64,000 nt of DNA from JBBPYC01 sp965218765 (GTDB lineage: Bacteria > Pseudomonadota > Gammaproteobacteria > Burkholderiales > Burkholderiaceae_C): assembly GCA_965218765.1 (NCBI GenBank), contig CBDCLU010000002.1, positions 992,001 through 1,056,000 on the forward strand. Reading direction: 5' to 3'. The position numbers and the translations under genes were made by a program. A model generated the notes under the pieces. The model made no database searches. It was not told where the DNA came from and saw only the letters and a list, made by a program, of their open reading frames with translations. Shown piece by piece: positions 36,173 to 47,069 of this stretch. Positions within the stretch are counted from its first letter, which is position 1, and each line of letters starts with the position of its first letter.

Positions 36173-37528
36173 TCAGCGGCCGTCCCGGTCGCGGCTGCGT
36201 GCATCGACGCGGGAGCGCCCATCCGATGCGCCGGACGGCTGCGATTGCGGCTGGGGCTGCGGATTCGCGCCCGTGGTCGCAACCGCTTCCATCGGCGCGG
36301 CGCTACCGGACATCTGCATCAGCTTGTCAAGCGGCAGATACAGCAGGTTCGAGCCTTGCCGCGAATCGACCAGCACTTTCGACACGTTCGAATAAATCTG
36401 CTGCATCGTGTCCAGGTACATGCGCTCGCGCGTGACCTGCGGTGCTTTCTCGTATTCGTCGAGCACGGACGTGAAGCGTTGCGCATCACCTTGGGCTTGC
36501 GCGACGATGCGTGCCTTGTAGCCGTCCGCCTCCTCCTTCAGCCGGGATGCGGCACCAACAGCGCGCGGCACCACGTCGTTCGCATAGGCCTGCGCTTCGT
36601 TCTTCGCGCGCTCGCGTTCCTGGCCGGCTTTCAACACATCGTCGAACGCGGCCTGCACCTGCTCGGGCGGGCGCACGCCGCCTTGCTGCAGATTCACCGC
36701 GACCACATCGATGCCGACCTTGTAGCGGTCCAGCATGGTCTGCATCAGGCGCCGCACGCGCGGCGCGATCTGGTCGCGCTCTTCCGCCAAAGCCGAATCC
36801 ATGCGCATCTTGCCGACCACCTCGCGCACCGCGGTCTCGGCCGCCTGCACCACCGCTTCGCTCGGAAACTTGCTTTCGAACAGGAACGCGCGCGCATCCT
36901 TCAGCCGATACTGCACAGCGAACTTGATCTCGACGATGTTCTCGTCTTCGGTCAGCATCGCCGAGTCCTTCAGACCGGTCGCCTTGATCACGGTGTCGCG
37001 CCCGACGTCGACCGAGCGAATCTGCGTGACGACCACCAGCTCCTGCCGCTCGATCGGATACGGCAGCCGCCAGTGCAGTCCGGCACCGTCGGTCGACTGG
37101 TACTGGCCAAACCGCGTGATGACGGCCTGCTGGCCCTCCTGCACGATGAAAAAGCCGGTGGACAGCCAGATCAGCAACGCGATCGCCGCGATCAGGCCGA
37201 TGCCGACGCCCGCGCTTTTCATGTCGGGCTGGAAACCACCGCTGCCGCCGGTGCCGCCGCCCCGTCCGCCCGAGCCACCGCCGCGTACGCCGCCGAACAA
37301 ACCGCCGAGCTTGCGGTTGAAGTCGCGCCACAGCTCATCCAGATCGGGCGGGCCGGCGTTGCGGTTGCCGTGCGGGCGTGGCCGGATCGGCGTCGGGTCG
37401 CTTGTCGGCGGAGGGGACGGCGCTGGCGGCGGCGGCGCAGCAGGTGGGCGCGGCTCACCGGCAGGCGGCTCCTCGCTGCCCGACTGCCCGTCGCCACGGC
37501 CCCAGCGGGGATCGTTCAGATTGAACAT
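36173..37528 (-). CDS. hflK: FtsH protease modulator HflK
   Basis: The SPFH partner of HflC. From ATG 37528 it is 451 aa and begins MFNLNDPRWGRGDG, matching the family start. There follow a proline/glycine-rich cytoplasmic stretch with PPDLDELWRDFNRKLGGLF (the conserved pre-membrane motif), a membrane helix at about 104-126, the SPFH domain and long helices (ERERAKNEAQAYANDVVPRA). The C-terminus has a P/Q-rich tail ending in many Arg/Asp. An in-frame ATG at 37582 would add 18 residues and is less likely. Downstream of hflX by 127 bp. Confidence 0.94.
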   Translation of the reverse strand: MFNLNDPRWGRGDGQSGSEEPPAGEPRPPAAPPPPAPSPPPTSDPTPIRPRPHGNRNAGPPDLDELWRDFNRKLGGLFGGVRGGGSGGRGGGTGGSGGFQPDMKSAGVGIGLIAAIALLIWLSTGFFIVQEGQQAVITRFGQYQSTDGAGLHWRLPYPIERQELVVVTQIRSVDVGRDTVIKATGLKDSAMLTEDENIVEIKFAVQYRLKDARAFLFESKFPSEAVVQAAETAVREVVGKMRMDSALAEERDQIAPRVRRLMQTMLDRYKVGIDVVAVNLQQGGVRPPEQVQAAFDDVLKAGQERERAKNEAQAYANDVVPRAVGAASRLKEEADGYKARIVAQAQGDAQRFTSVLDEYEKAPQVTRERMYLDTMQQIYSNVSKVLVDSRQGSNLLYLPLDKLMQMSGSAAPMEAVATTGANPQPQPQSQPSGASDGRSRVDARSRDRDGR

Positions 37529-37655
37529 TCCGCGGGCCCCGGCAACAGATGCGGCCCAGCGGCTCGGGAAGGTTCGTTTCATTCGAAGGCGGTTTCGTGT
37601 GTGACGTTGAAGATGATTGCGGCCAACGGCTGGCCAACGACGCGATTGTGCCGAA

Positions 37656-38816
37656 TCAGACCGCAGCGCCGAGCGCTGCAGGCTGCTGCGGCGCAACCAC
37701 GCGGCCGGCTGCCACTGCGAGCTGTGCGCGCAACGCGGGCAGGCCATCGCCGGTGCGCGCGCTTGCGAACACGCGCGCGACCAACTGACCGTCGAGCTCG
37801 AAGCGGTCCACCAGCCGGGTCGGCCGGCGCGACGGTGCCAGCCCATCGAGCTTGTTGAACACCAGCAACTGCGGCACGTCGGCGGCGCCGATGCTGGTCA
37901 GCACCCGCTGCACTTCGGCGATCTGTTCGGGATGGTTCGGGTTTGCGGCGTCCACCACATGCAGCAGCAGATCGGCATCGACCGCCTCCTGCAAGGTGGC
38001 TTCGAATGCGTCGACCAGGCCATGCGGCAGGTCGCGGATGAAGCCGACCGTGTCGGACAGCGACACCGTGCGGCCCAGCCCTTCGCCATCTTCCAGATAA
38101 AGCTGGCGCGTGGTGGTGTCAAGCGTCGCGAACAGCTGGTCGGCCGAATAGGCGCGCGCTTTCACGAGCGCATTGAACAGCGACGACTTGCCCGCATTGG
38201 TATAGCCGACCAGCGAAATGTTGAAGGTCTGCTGCCGCTCGCGCCGGCGCCGCTGGGTCTGACGCTGGCGCTTGACTTTCTGCAAGCGTTCGCGGATGCG
38301 CTTGATCGACTCGCCGATCATGCGCCGGTCCAGCTCGATCTGCGCCTCGCCCGGGCCGCCGCGCGCGCCGATGCCGCCGCGCTGGCGTTCCAGGTGCGAC
38401 CAGCGCCGCACGAGCCGGGTACTCACGTACTGCAGCCGCGCCAGTTCGACCTGCAGTTTGCCTTCATGGCTGCGCGCGCGCTGCGCGAAAATGGTCAGGA
38501 TCAGATAGGTCCGGTCGTTGACGGGCAAGCCTAGCTCGCGCTCCAGGTTGCGCTGCTGCGCGGGCGACAGTGCCTGGTCGAACAGTATTTCAGTGGCGCC
38601 GTGCAAGCGGGCAGTCTCGGCAATCTCGGCGGCCTTGCCGCTGCCCACGAACAAAGCGGCGTCGGGCGCAGCGCGTTTGCAGACCATGCGCGCAACCGAC
38701 AGCAAACCGGCCGTCTGCGCGAGCAGGCCCAGTTCCAGCAATTCAACGTCGAAATGCGGAGTGCCGAAATCGACACCGACCAGCAGCACAGGCGCGGACG
38801 CCGCAGCGGAATTCAA
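37656..38816 (-). CDS. hflX: Ribosome-associated GTPase HflX
   Basis: A 386-aa GTPase that binds 50S subunits and rescues or splits stalled ribosomes, especially under stress. It has an N-terminal HflX domain, the glycine-rich linker HLERQRGGIGARGGPGE, a basic coiled segment (RERLQKVKRQRQTQRRRRE) and the G domain with GYTNAGKSSLF (G1), DTVGFIRDLPH (G3) and NKLD (G4). It is part of the conserved hfq-hflX-hflK-hflC order, 73 bp after hfq. Confidence 0.95.
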   Translation of the reverse strand: MNSAAASAPVLLVGVDFGTPHFDVELLELGLLAQTAGLLSVARMVCKRAAPDAALFVGSGKAAEIAETARLHGATEILFDQALSPAQQRNLERELGLPVNDRTYLILTIFAQRARSHEGKLQVELARLQYVSTRLVRRWSHLERQRGGIGARGGPGEAQIELDRRMIGESIKRIRERLQKVKRQRQTQRRRRERQQTFNISLVGYTNAGKSSLFNALVKARAYSADQLFATLDTTTRQLYLEDGEGLGRTVSLSDTVGFIRDLPHGLVDAFEATLQEAVDADLLLHVVDAANPNHPEQIAEVQRVLTSIGAADVPQLLVFNKLDGLAPSRRPTRLVDRFELDGQLVARVFASARTGDGLPALRAQLAVAAGRVVAPQQPAALGAAV

Positions 38817-38889
38817 AGACTGGAAGCCGCAGCAGCGGCGCAGAACGCGGTGGTCGGGCGGCGCGACGCTGCAGCGTACAGGATCTGAA

Positions 38890-39141
38890 TCACGCCTGTT
38901 CGGTACCGGCGGGCGCTTCCACCGCCTGCGAAAAGTTCACCGCGCGCCCGGGCACGATGGTCGAGATCGCATGCTTGTAGACCATTTGCGTCACGGTGTT
39001 GCGCAACAGCACCACGTACTGGTCGAACGACTCGATCTGGCCTTGCAACTTGATGCCATTCACCAGATAGATCGACACCGGCACGTGCTCGCGTCGCAAG
39101 ATGTTCAAAAACGGGTCCTGCAAAAGCTGACCTTTGTTCAT
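38890..39141 (-). CDS. hfq: RNA chaperone Hfq
   Basis: A hexameric Sm-like protein that pairs small RNAs with mRNAs. The 83-aa protein has the canonical Sm1 region (QDPFLNILRREHVPVSIYLVNG), Gln8 and the Sm2 YKHAIST with Lys56/His57, all proximal-face RNA contacts. The acidic C-terminal tail is short, as usual in betaproteobacteria. ATG 39141 gives the invariant MNKGQLLQDPFLN start; the frame extending to 39249 is non-homologous. It lies 114 bp after der and may have its own promoter in that gap. Confidence 0.97.
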   Translation of the reverse strand: MNKGQLLQDPFLNILRREHVPVSIYLVNGIKLQGQIESFDQYVVLLRNTVTQMVYKHAISTIVPGRAVNFSQAVEAPAGTEQA

Positions 39142-39255
39142 CACGATATGGTCCGTGTTCAAGGTTGTTTGGGGGGAAATTGATTCGTAGACCTTAACAC
39201 AGCGGTTTGCGCCAGCCCGGCGGAATCGGTGCTTTCCCTTACAGCGCAAGCTGGT

Positions 39256-40602
39256 TCAGCGTTGCGCATTCTCCGAATACGGATTGTCCTGCGTCTTCAT
39301 CTCGATGCGCAGTGGCGTGCCGGTCAGATTGAACGCCTTGCGCACCCGGCCTTCGAGAAAGCGCCGATAGGCATCCGTCACATGGTCGAGCGAATTGCCG
39401 TGCACCACCACCACCGGCGGATTCATGCCGCCCTGGTGCGCATAGCGCAGTTTCGGGCGAAACATGCCCGCGCGTTTCGGCGCCTGGAATTGCACCGCGT
39501 CCAGCACCAGCCGCGTCAACAGCGGCGTTGACATCTTGCAGTTGGCGGCTTTGTGCGCCTGCACGATCGATGCCCACACCGGCGCCAGGCCCTGACGGCG
39601 TTTGGCCGAAATCATGTGGATGTTGGCAAACTTCAAAAACGGCAGCCGGGTCTCGATCGCGCGCTGCACCAATTGCCGCTGGTAGTCATCGACCGCATCC
39701 CATTTGTTGATGGCGATCACCACCGCCCGGCCACTCTCCAGGATATAGCCCGCGATGTGGGCGTCCTGATCCGTCACGCCCTGTGTCGCGTCCAGCAACA
39801 GCAGCACGACATTGGCCGACTCGATCGCCTGCAGGGTTTTCACGACCGAGAATTTCTCGATCGCCTCGAACACACGGCCTTTCCTGCGCAGGCCGGCCGT
39901 ATCGATCAACTCGAAGCGCTGGCCGGCGCGCTCGAACGGCACCGTGATCGCATCGCGCGTGGTGCCGGGTTGATCGAACGCGACGAGCCGCTCTTCGCCC
40001 AACCAGGTGTTGATCAAGGTCGATTTGCCGACGTTCGGCCGGCCCGCCACCGCCAGCCGGACTACGTTGCTGGCCTCAGCGGCACTCTCCTCGTCGCCCG
40101 CTTCTTCCAGCTGCAGCGGCGCCAGCGCAAGTTCGACCAGCCCGCGGATGCCATGCCCATGCGCGGCCGACACCGCATGCACGTCGCCCAGGCCCAGCTC
40201 GTAGAACTCATTGAGTTGCGCGCCGGCCTGCATGCCTTCGGCCTTGTTCGCTGCCAGCACGCACGGCTTGCCCAGACGCCGCAGATAACGCGCGATGTCA
40301 TGGTCTTGCGCCGACAGCCCATCGCGCGCGTCGAGCACGAAGATCACCACATCGCTTTCGGCGACGGCCGCCTGGGTCTGGCGCGCCATCTCGTGGTAGA
40401 TGCCGTCCTGCGCCTCGGGCTCGAAGCCGCCGGTGTCGATCACGATGAATTCGTGGCCGCCCTGGCGGCCATTGCCGTAGTGGCGGTCGCGCGTCAAACC
40501 CGCGAAGTCGGCCACGATTGCATCGCGCGACTGCGTGAGCCGGTTGAACAGGGTGGATTTGCCGACGTTCGGCCGGCCGACCAGCACGATGACCGGTTTC
40601 AT
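39256..40602 (-). CDS. der: Ribosome biogenesis GTPase Der (EngA)
   Basis: An essential GTPase with two tandem G domains for 50S assembly. The 448-aa protein has the first P-loop GRPNVGKST at residues 8-16, its DTGGFE (G3) and NKAEG (G4), the second P-loop GRPNVGKST near 187, DTAGLRRKG and NKWD, and the C-terminal KH-like domain ending in FNLTGTPLRIEMKT. ATG 40602 begins MKPVIVLVGRPN as expected. It starts 22 bp after bamB ends. Confidence 0.97.
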   Translation of the reverse strand: MKPVIVLVGRPNVGKSTLFNRLTQSRDAIVADFAGLTRDRHYGNGRQGGHEFIVIDTGGFEPEAQDGIYHEMARQTQAAVAESDVVIFVLDARDGLSAQDHDIARYLRRLGKPCVLAANKAEGMQAGAQLNEFYELGLGDVHAVSAAHGHGIRGLVELALAPLQLEEAGDEESAAEASNVVRLAVAGRPNVGKSTLINTWLGEERLVAFDQPGTTRDAITVPFERAGQRFELIDTAGLRRKGRVFEAIEKFSVVKTLQAIESANVVLLLLDATQGVTDQDAHIAGYILESGRAVVIAINKWDAVDDYQRQLVQRAIETRLPFLKFANIHMISAKRRQGLAPVWASIVQAHKAANCKMSTPLLTRLVLDAVQFQAPKRAGMFRPKLRYAHQGGMNPPVVVVHGNSLDHVTDAYRRFLEGRVRKAFNLTGTPLRIEMKTQDNPYSENAQR

Positions 40603-40624
40603 CGCTGGCGAGCCCGTTTGAGAT

Positions 40625-41767
40625 TCATTCGACGCGCTGCGCGAACACGCCGCCGTTGCGCGTGACGACGACCAGCGTGTCGTCGGCCAGCAGCACCGGG
40701 CCGGCGGCAATCGGCGAGCCGTCGGTCGCCAACCGAGCCAGCAGTTTGCCGTCTTCGCGCGAGAGGAAATTGACGAAGCCGCTGTTGTCGCCGATCGCGA
40801 TCGCAGGGCCGATTGCCAGCGGCGCGCTCAGCAGCCGGTATTTCAGCAGGCTGCTCGTCCAGGCCGGCTCGCCGTCGCGGCGACGCCACGCCAGCACGGT
40901 GCCATCGCTCTCCGTACCGTAGACCGACTGCTCATCGCCGCCGACGCCTTCGAACCCGTTCGCCTGCCGCGTCCACAGCAGCGTGCCGCGGCCTGCATCG
41001 ACGCAGCCGACCGCCGCCTGGAACGCACGCGCGCAGACCACGTCGCCGACCCGGCTCACGTGATCGACCAGATCGACGAGACGCTCCACATCGTTGGTGC
41101 CGCGCGGCGACGCAAGCGCGACTTCCCAGCGCGCGTTGCCACTGCCCGGGTCCAGCCCGACCATGCGACCGGACAGCCCCGCGACGAGCGTGTTGCCAAC
41201 CGGCATCAGCAACCCGGCCTGGCGCAACGTGAGCGGCTCGGTCGGCCGCTGCTGCAGCCATAGGCGCCGGCCGGATGCGCCATCGAACGCGGACACGGAC
41301 CGATCGGCAGCGAGCAGGAACACGCGCCCGCCGGCCACCAGCGGCGCCGTGTAGGACGGCACCGTCTGCGGCGCGCGCCAGGCGACTTTGCTGCCGTCCA
41401 GGGTGACCAGATCGTTGCCGCGCGTGACAACCGACCAGCGCGAGTCGGCGCCGCCTACGCCGGCTGCCAGCTTGCCGCCGACGTCGCTGCGCCACTGCTC
41501 GCGCCCGGTCTTCGCATCGAAAGCAACCAGCTCGCCGTCCGAATTGGCAACCGCCACGGACCCCTGGCTCAGCCGCACCTGCAGCGGAAAGTCGACGCGC
41601 CCGATGCGGGCGTTCCAGGCCGGCTTCACGGCAAGCAGTGCCGGGCTTTTCGGCAGCTCGGCGGGCTTCGGACGGGACGAGCCGCAGCCAGCCAGTATCG
41701 CTACTATAAAAATAGCTGACAATACAAGCGGCGTCAGCGCCTGCGGCCGATTTGATTGAAAAGTCAT
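40625..41767 (-). CDS. bamB: Outer membrane assembly lipoprotein BamB
   Basis: The beta-propeller lipoprotein of the BAM complex that inserts outer-membrane proteins. The 380-aa protein has a lipoprotein signal with lipobox AILAGC (Cys28) and then PQQ-like beta-propeller repeats with recurring GxLxWR/K and VVAGGRVFLLAADRSV-type blades. The signal-peptide codons are conspicuously AT-rich. The start overlaps the yfgM stop by one base at ATG 41767; a GTG at 41770 is also possible. The der-bamB-yfgM-hisS order is conserved. Confidence 0.95.
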   Translation of the reverse strand: MTFQSNRPQALTPLVLSAIFIVAILAGCGSSRPKPAELPKSPALLAVKPAWNARIGRVDFPLQVRLSQGSVAVANSDGELVAFDAKTGREQWRSDVGGKLAAGVGGADSRWSVVTRGNDLVTLDGSKVAWRAPQTVPSYTAPLVAGGRVFLLAADRSVSAFDGASGRRLWLQQRPTEPLTLRQAGLLMPVGNTLVAGLSGRMVGLDPGSGNARWEVALASPRGTNDVERLVDLVDHVSRVGDVVCARAFQAAVGCVDAGRGTLLWTRQANGFEGVGGDEQSVYGTESDGTVLAWRRRDGEPAWTSSLLKYRLLSAPLAIGPAIAIGDNSGFVNFLSREDGKLLARLATDGSPIAAGPVLLADDTLVVVTRNGGVFAQRVE

Positions 41768-42444
41768 CACGATCTGGCCTCAGCGCCTGCGGTGCCGGCG
41801 CCGGCACGCGGATCGACCCCGAGCGCAGTCAGCTTCACCTCGACCAGCCGCCGATAGTCGGCCCGCTCGCCCAGGCCCGCAAGCGCTTTGCGGTACTCGA
41901 CGATCGCGGCGTCGCGGTTGCCCTGCATGGTGAGCACGTCGCCGCGGCGGTCCGCCACCAATGGCGCGAACGGCGCCGGAAAGTCATTACCCAGTTGCGC
42001 GAGCGCGGCGTCGTACGACTTGGCCGATGCGAGCACCGCAGCGAGCCGCAACTTGGCGATTGCGCGCAGGCCGGCGTCCTTGCTCTGTTCGGCAACCCAG
42101 CCAAGCGCAGCGCGCGCCGCATCGGGTTGCTCCTTGTCGAACAGGGTGCGCGCCGCCAGCAGACCCGCCTGCGCTGCATAGGCGGTGCCGCCGGCCTTGG
42201 CCTTGATGTCCTCGAATGCGCGGTTGAGCCGCGCGACATCGCCGCCGCGCGCGGCTTCCTCGACCTGCTCGTACAACGCCGCTGCCTGCGTGGCCTGGCT
42301 GCGCTGCCACCATTGCCAGCCGTTCCAAGCGGCGTATGCCGCGAGCACCGCGATCAGCAGCCAGGTGATCAGGTTGCCCCACTGCCGCCAGAACGCCTTC
42401 AACTGGTCGAGTTGTTCTTGTTCTTCGAGGTCCAGATGTGCCAT
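41767..42444 (-). CDS. yfgM: YfgM-family ancillary SecYEG translocon protein
   Basis: A single-span inner-membrane protein with a periplasmic TPR-like domain; E. coli YfgM associates with SecYEG and the chaperone PpiD. The 225-aa protein starts with the conserved acidic amphipathic MAHLDLEEQEQLDQLKAFW, has a helix at about 24-44 and then alanine-rich helical repeats. Length fits the family. It sits 39 bp after hisS. Confidence 0.92.
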   Translation of the reverse strand: MAHLDLEEQEQLDQLKAFWRQWGNLITWLLIAVLAAYAAWNGWQWWQRSQATQAAALYEQVEEAARGGDVARLNRAFEDIKAKAGGTAYAAQAGLLAARTLFDKEQPDAARAALGWVAEQSKDAGLRAIAKLRLAAVLASAKSYDAALAQLGNDFPAPFAPLVADRRGDVLTMQGNRDAAIVEYRKALAGLGERADYRRLVEVKLTALGVDPRAGAGTAGAEARS

Positions 42445-42483
42445 GGCGGATGCGGGCGGCGAAGCGCCCGGGGTTCAGTGCGG

Positions 42484-43905
42484 TCAGGCGACCGATTTTA
42501 TGGTTCGGGCCCAGTCGGCCAATTGCGCGAGCGGCTGCCGCTGCTGCGCGCTGCCGCCGTCGCCAGCCGATTGCCGCAGCACCTTGGTGGTGACCATGCC
42601 CTGCGCCAGCTCATCGGCGCCGAACACCAGCGCATGGCGCGCACCGCTCGCGTCGGCGCGTTTGAACTGGGATTTCATGCTGGCCGCAGCACCGGTGGCG
42701 CTCGCGTGCATCTGCACCGACAGGCCGGCGTCCCGCAAGGTCTGCAACGCGTGCAACGCGACCGGCACGGCGCCAGCGTCGGGCACGATCGCATAGATGT
42801 CGAGCGTGGGCAGCTCGATCGCGACGCCCTGCTGCGCCAGCAGATCGAGCACGCGCTCGACCCCCATCGCCCAGCCGACCGCTGGCGCCGCGTTGCCACC
42901 TGCGAGGGCCATCAGCCCGTCGTACCGGCCGCCGGCGCAGACCGTGCCCTGCGCGCCGAGCCGATCGGTCAGGAACTCGAACACGGTGAGGTTGTAGTAG
43001 TCGAGCCCGCGCACGAGCCGCGGATTTATCGTGAACGCCACACCGTTATGCCGCAGGATGTCCTGCAGGCCCTGGAAGTGCGCGAGCGATTCGGGCCCAA
43101 GAAAGTCGAGCAGGCGTGGCGCGGCCTCGATCACGGGCTGCAGCGCCGGGTTTTTGCTGTCCAGGATGCGCAACGGGTTGCTGTGCAGGCGCCTGCGCGC
43201 GTCGTCGTCCAGCAGTTGCGCGTGCTGCTCCAGATGCGCGATCAGCTCGGCCCGGTGCGCCGCGCGTTCGGATGGCTGGCCCAGGCAGTTGAGCTCCAGC
43301 CGCACGTCGGCCAGGCCGATCGATTGCGCGAAGCTGCGAAACAGCAGGATCAGCTCGGCATCGACGTCCGGGCCTGCGAAGCCGAGCGCTTCGGCGCCGA
43401 TCTGATGGAACTGGCGCAACCGGCCACGCTGCGGTTTCTCGCGCCGGAACATCGGGCCGATGTACCAGAGCCGCTTGCCGCCGTCGTACAGCAGGTTGTG
43501 CTCGATCGCGGCGCGCACCACACCGGCCGTGTTCTCGGGCCGGAGCGCGAGATGTTCGGCCTGACCGTGCTTGTCGGCGCGGTCTTCGAACGCGTACATC
43601 TCTTTTTCGACGATGTCGGTGACTTCGCCGATGCCGCGCACGAACAGCTGCGCCTGCTCGAGGATTGGCGTGCGCACGTTGCGGTAGGCGAAGCGCGCCA
43701 TCAAGTCGCGCGCATTCGCTTCGAGCCATTCCCAACGCGCCGAATCCGGCGGCAGCAGGTCGTTCATGCCTTTGACGGCCATGAGCTTCGGCGGCGTGGC
43801 CTTGCGCGCTGGCGCAGTGTGCGGCGCCCGCTCGCCGCTGCCCGACGATGCTTGCGCTGCGGCGGGCGGTTCGATCTGCGACGACTTCAAATCCGGTTCA
43901 GACAT
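42484..43905 (-). CDS. hisS: Histidyl-tRNA synthetase
   Basis: Charges tRNA-His. The 473-aa protein has a non-conserved Ala/Pro-rich extension of about 43 residues, then the class II core: AVKGMNDLLPPDS, motif 2 (LWYIGPMFRREKPQRGRLRQFHQ), the histidine loops RGLDYYNLTVFEF and GGRYDGL, motif 3 (GWAMGVERVLDLL) and the C-terminal anticodon-binding domain. ATG 43905 keeps the extension; a later start near AVKGMND would give the usual length, and I cannot decide between them. It lies 11 bp after ispG. Confidence 0.95.
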   Translation of the reverse strand: MSEPDLKSSQIEPPAAAQASSGSGERAPHTAPARKATPPKLMAVKGMNDLLPPDSARWEWLEANARDLMARFAYRNVRTPILEQAQLFVRGIGEVTDIVEKEMYAFEDRADKHGQAEHLALRPENTAGVVRAAIEHNLLYDGGKRLWYIGPMFRREKPQRGRLRQFHQIGAEALGFAGPDVDAELILLFRSFAQSIGLADVRLELNCLGQPSERAAHRAELIAHLEQHAQLLDDDARRRLHSNPLRILDSKNPALQPVIEAAPRLLDFLGPESLAHFQGLQDILRHNGVAFTINPRLVRGLDYYNLTVFEFLTDRLGAQGTVCAGGRYDGLMALAGGNAAPAVGWAMGVERVLDLLAQQGVAIELPTLDIYAIVPDAGAVPVALHALQTLRDAGLSVQMHASATGAAASMKSQFKRADASGARHALVFGADELAQGMVTTKVLRQSAGDGGSAQQRQPLAQLADWARTIKSVA

Positions 43906-43916
43906 GCGCCACGCAG

Positions 43917-45211
<1,295 letters not shown>

Positions 45212-45215
<4 letters not shown>

Positions 45216-46210
45216 TTCACCGTGAAGCGGGCCACGCCGCCCTTGGAGACCGGATCGAGGTCGAACGATTCGCCACGCACTTTCACCCGGGTCTTGTCCG
45301 AATGGCCGACCGTGACCTTCAGCGGCAATGCGTCCGAGCTCACGCGCACGGTCTCGTTGGCGGCCACGGTGCGTTTGACCAGCGCGGCGCCGGTTGCATC
45401 GAGCACCTGAATCCAGGCCGGCACCTGGGTTTCGAACACCAACGTGTCTTCCGCGGGCTTCGGCGCAGCGGGCGGCGGAGCCACCGCCACCACGGGCGCG
45501 GTCGGCGGCACCGGAGCCTGCGCGGCAGCCGCGGACGCTTTCGCCACGGGCACCGGCGCAGGAGCGGCCGGCGCAGCGGAGGCGGCCGGTGCGGTTGCCA
45601 CGGCTGCCGGCGGCGCCGGCCGAACCGCGTCCGGTGCCGGACGGTCCAGCGCGTTGCCGGTCACGGACGGTTGGCTGGTCATCGATGGCGAATTGCTGCT
45701 GCGCGTGGCAACGGCCGTATCGGCGCCGCTGCGGCCCGGCAGGCCAGGCAGTTCAAGACCGAAATCGGGCGCAAAGATCAGCGCGGCGGTGGCCACCAGC
45801 AATACCAGCGCCGCGATGCCGATCCAGCGCGAGACGCCGCCTGAGCCGGTCCGCGTCGCTGCCTGGGACGCTGGCCGGAATGCCGTCCTGGACGCTGCCA
45901 GTTCAGCTGCCGACGCAGACGTTGCGGTGCGGGGCAACAGCTGCAGCACCGGCTCGGGGTCGATCCGCAACGATCGGCACATGCTGGCTGCCAGCGCGCG
46001 CGCGAAAGTGGGATCGGGCAGCAGGTCGATGCGACCGGTCTCGAGCGCTTCAAGCCGCCCGGCCGGGACCTTCAGCGACATCGCCAGCGACGCCAGATGC
46101 ACGCCGGCGGCTTCCCGCGCCTGCCGCAGCATCGCACCGGCGGCTACCGGGCCGTCCGCTACGGTCGGCCTTGCCGGACGCTCCAGGCCCGAAATCTGCG
46201 AATCGCTCAA
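45212..46210 (-). CDS. rodZ: Cytoskeleton protein RodZ
   Basis: Links MreB to the cell-wall elongation machinery. The 332-aa protein has an N-terminal Cro-like helix-turn-helix (about 24-90), a membrane helix at 129-147, an Ala/Pro-rich periplasmic linker (about 150-250) and the C-terminal DUF4115 beta domain (FETQVPAWIQVLDATG ... LPLKVTVGHSDKTRVKVRG). Overlaps ispG downstream and pilF upstream by 4-bp ATGA junctions, so the three genes are probably co-translated. Confidence 0.94.
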
Positions 46211-47064
46211 TTGAATTCACCTCGTTCATAAGCGCGCAGTTCGGGCGCCTGCGGATAGCGGCGTTGTAGCTGGCTGGCCAGCTGCAGCATCGCTTCGCGG
46301 TTGTCCATGCGCTGCTCGACGCGCACACCGAGCCAGAGCGACTCGGCATTCGCAAGCTCGCTGTTGTTCAGGCGCCGGATGTAGAAGCGCGCGCGCTCGT
46401 AGTCGCCGCGCTGGTACAGCAGGCGCGCCAGGTTGTAGCCGGTGACCGGGTTGCCCGCATCGAGCTCATAGGACTGGGTCAGGCTGCGTTCGGCTTCCGC
46501 AAGGTGGCCGGCGCGTTCTTCGCACAATCCACGTGCCATCAGGGTGCGCGAGCGGCTGCCATAGCTCGGGTTTGCCAGCGCCTGACTGAATGAGTCGGCC
46601 GCTTCCACATAGCGCTTCTGTTCGCACCACAGCCAGCCCTGGTTGTGCAGGATGGCACCGTCGCGCGGCTTCAGCGCGAGCGCACGGCGGAAGCTGTCCT
46701 GCGCGAGCTGCTGGTCGTTCAGACGCATGTAGACCAGCCCGCGCAGGTTGTAGGCATCGGCGAAGTCGGGGTCGATCGCGAGCGCCTGCTTGACTTCATC
46801 AAGCGCGATCGTGGTTTGTCCTTGCTCGAGATAACCGATCGCGAGCGCAAGCCGGACCCGGGCGCGCTTGCGCGCAGCCGGCTCATCGGACTCGGTGACG
46901 ATGTCGTTGCCCGCGTTGCGCGGTGCGTCGCTGCGCAGCGCGGTGTCCGCATCGCCATCGCGGCCGGCTGGACCGGCGGCGGCGCACGCGGCCAGCAGCA
47001 AGGCTGCGCACAGTGCTGAAGCGATACCCTGCCAGGGCCTGAGACAAGTGGCGACGGCGTTCAT
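46207..47064 (-). CDS. pilF: Type IV pilus biogenesis lipoprotein PilF/PilW
   Basis: A TPR pilotin needed for multimerisation of the PilQ secretin. From ATG 47064 it is 285 aa, with a lipoprotein signal ending in LLLAAC (Cys27) and about five TPR units, e.g. AIGYLEQGQTTIALDEVKQALAIDPDFADAYN followed by successive 34-residue repeats. The position between rlmN and rodZ is the standard one for pilF. No other pilus genes are in the window. It follows rlmN by 5 bp. Confidence 0.92.
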   Translation of the reverse strand: MNAVATCLRPWQGIASALCAALLLAACAAAGPAGRDGDADTALRSDAPRNAGNDIVTESDEPAARKRARVRLALAIGYLEQGQTTIALDEVKQALAIDPDFADAYNLRGLVYMRLNDQQLAQDSFRRALALKPRDGAILHNQGWLWCEQKRYVEAADSFSQALANPSYGSRSRTLMARGLCEERAGHLAEAERSLTQSYELDAGNPVTGYNLARLLYQRGDYERARFYIRRLNNSELANAESLWLGVRVEQRMDNREAMLQLASQLQRRYPQAPELRAYERGEFN

Positions 47065-47069
47065 GGTGG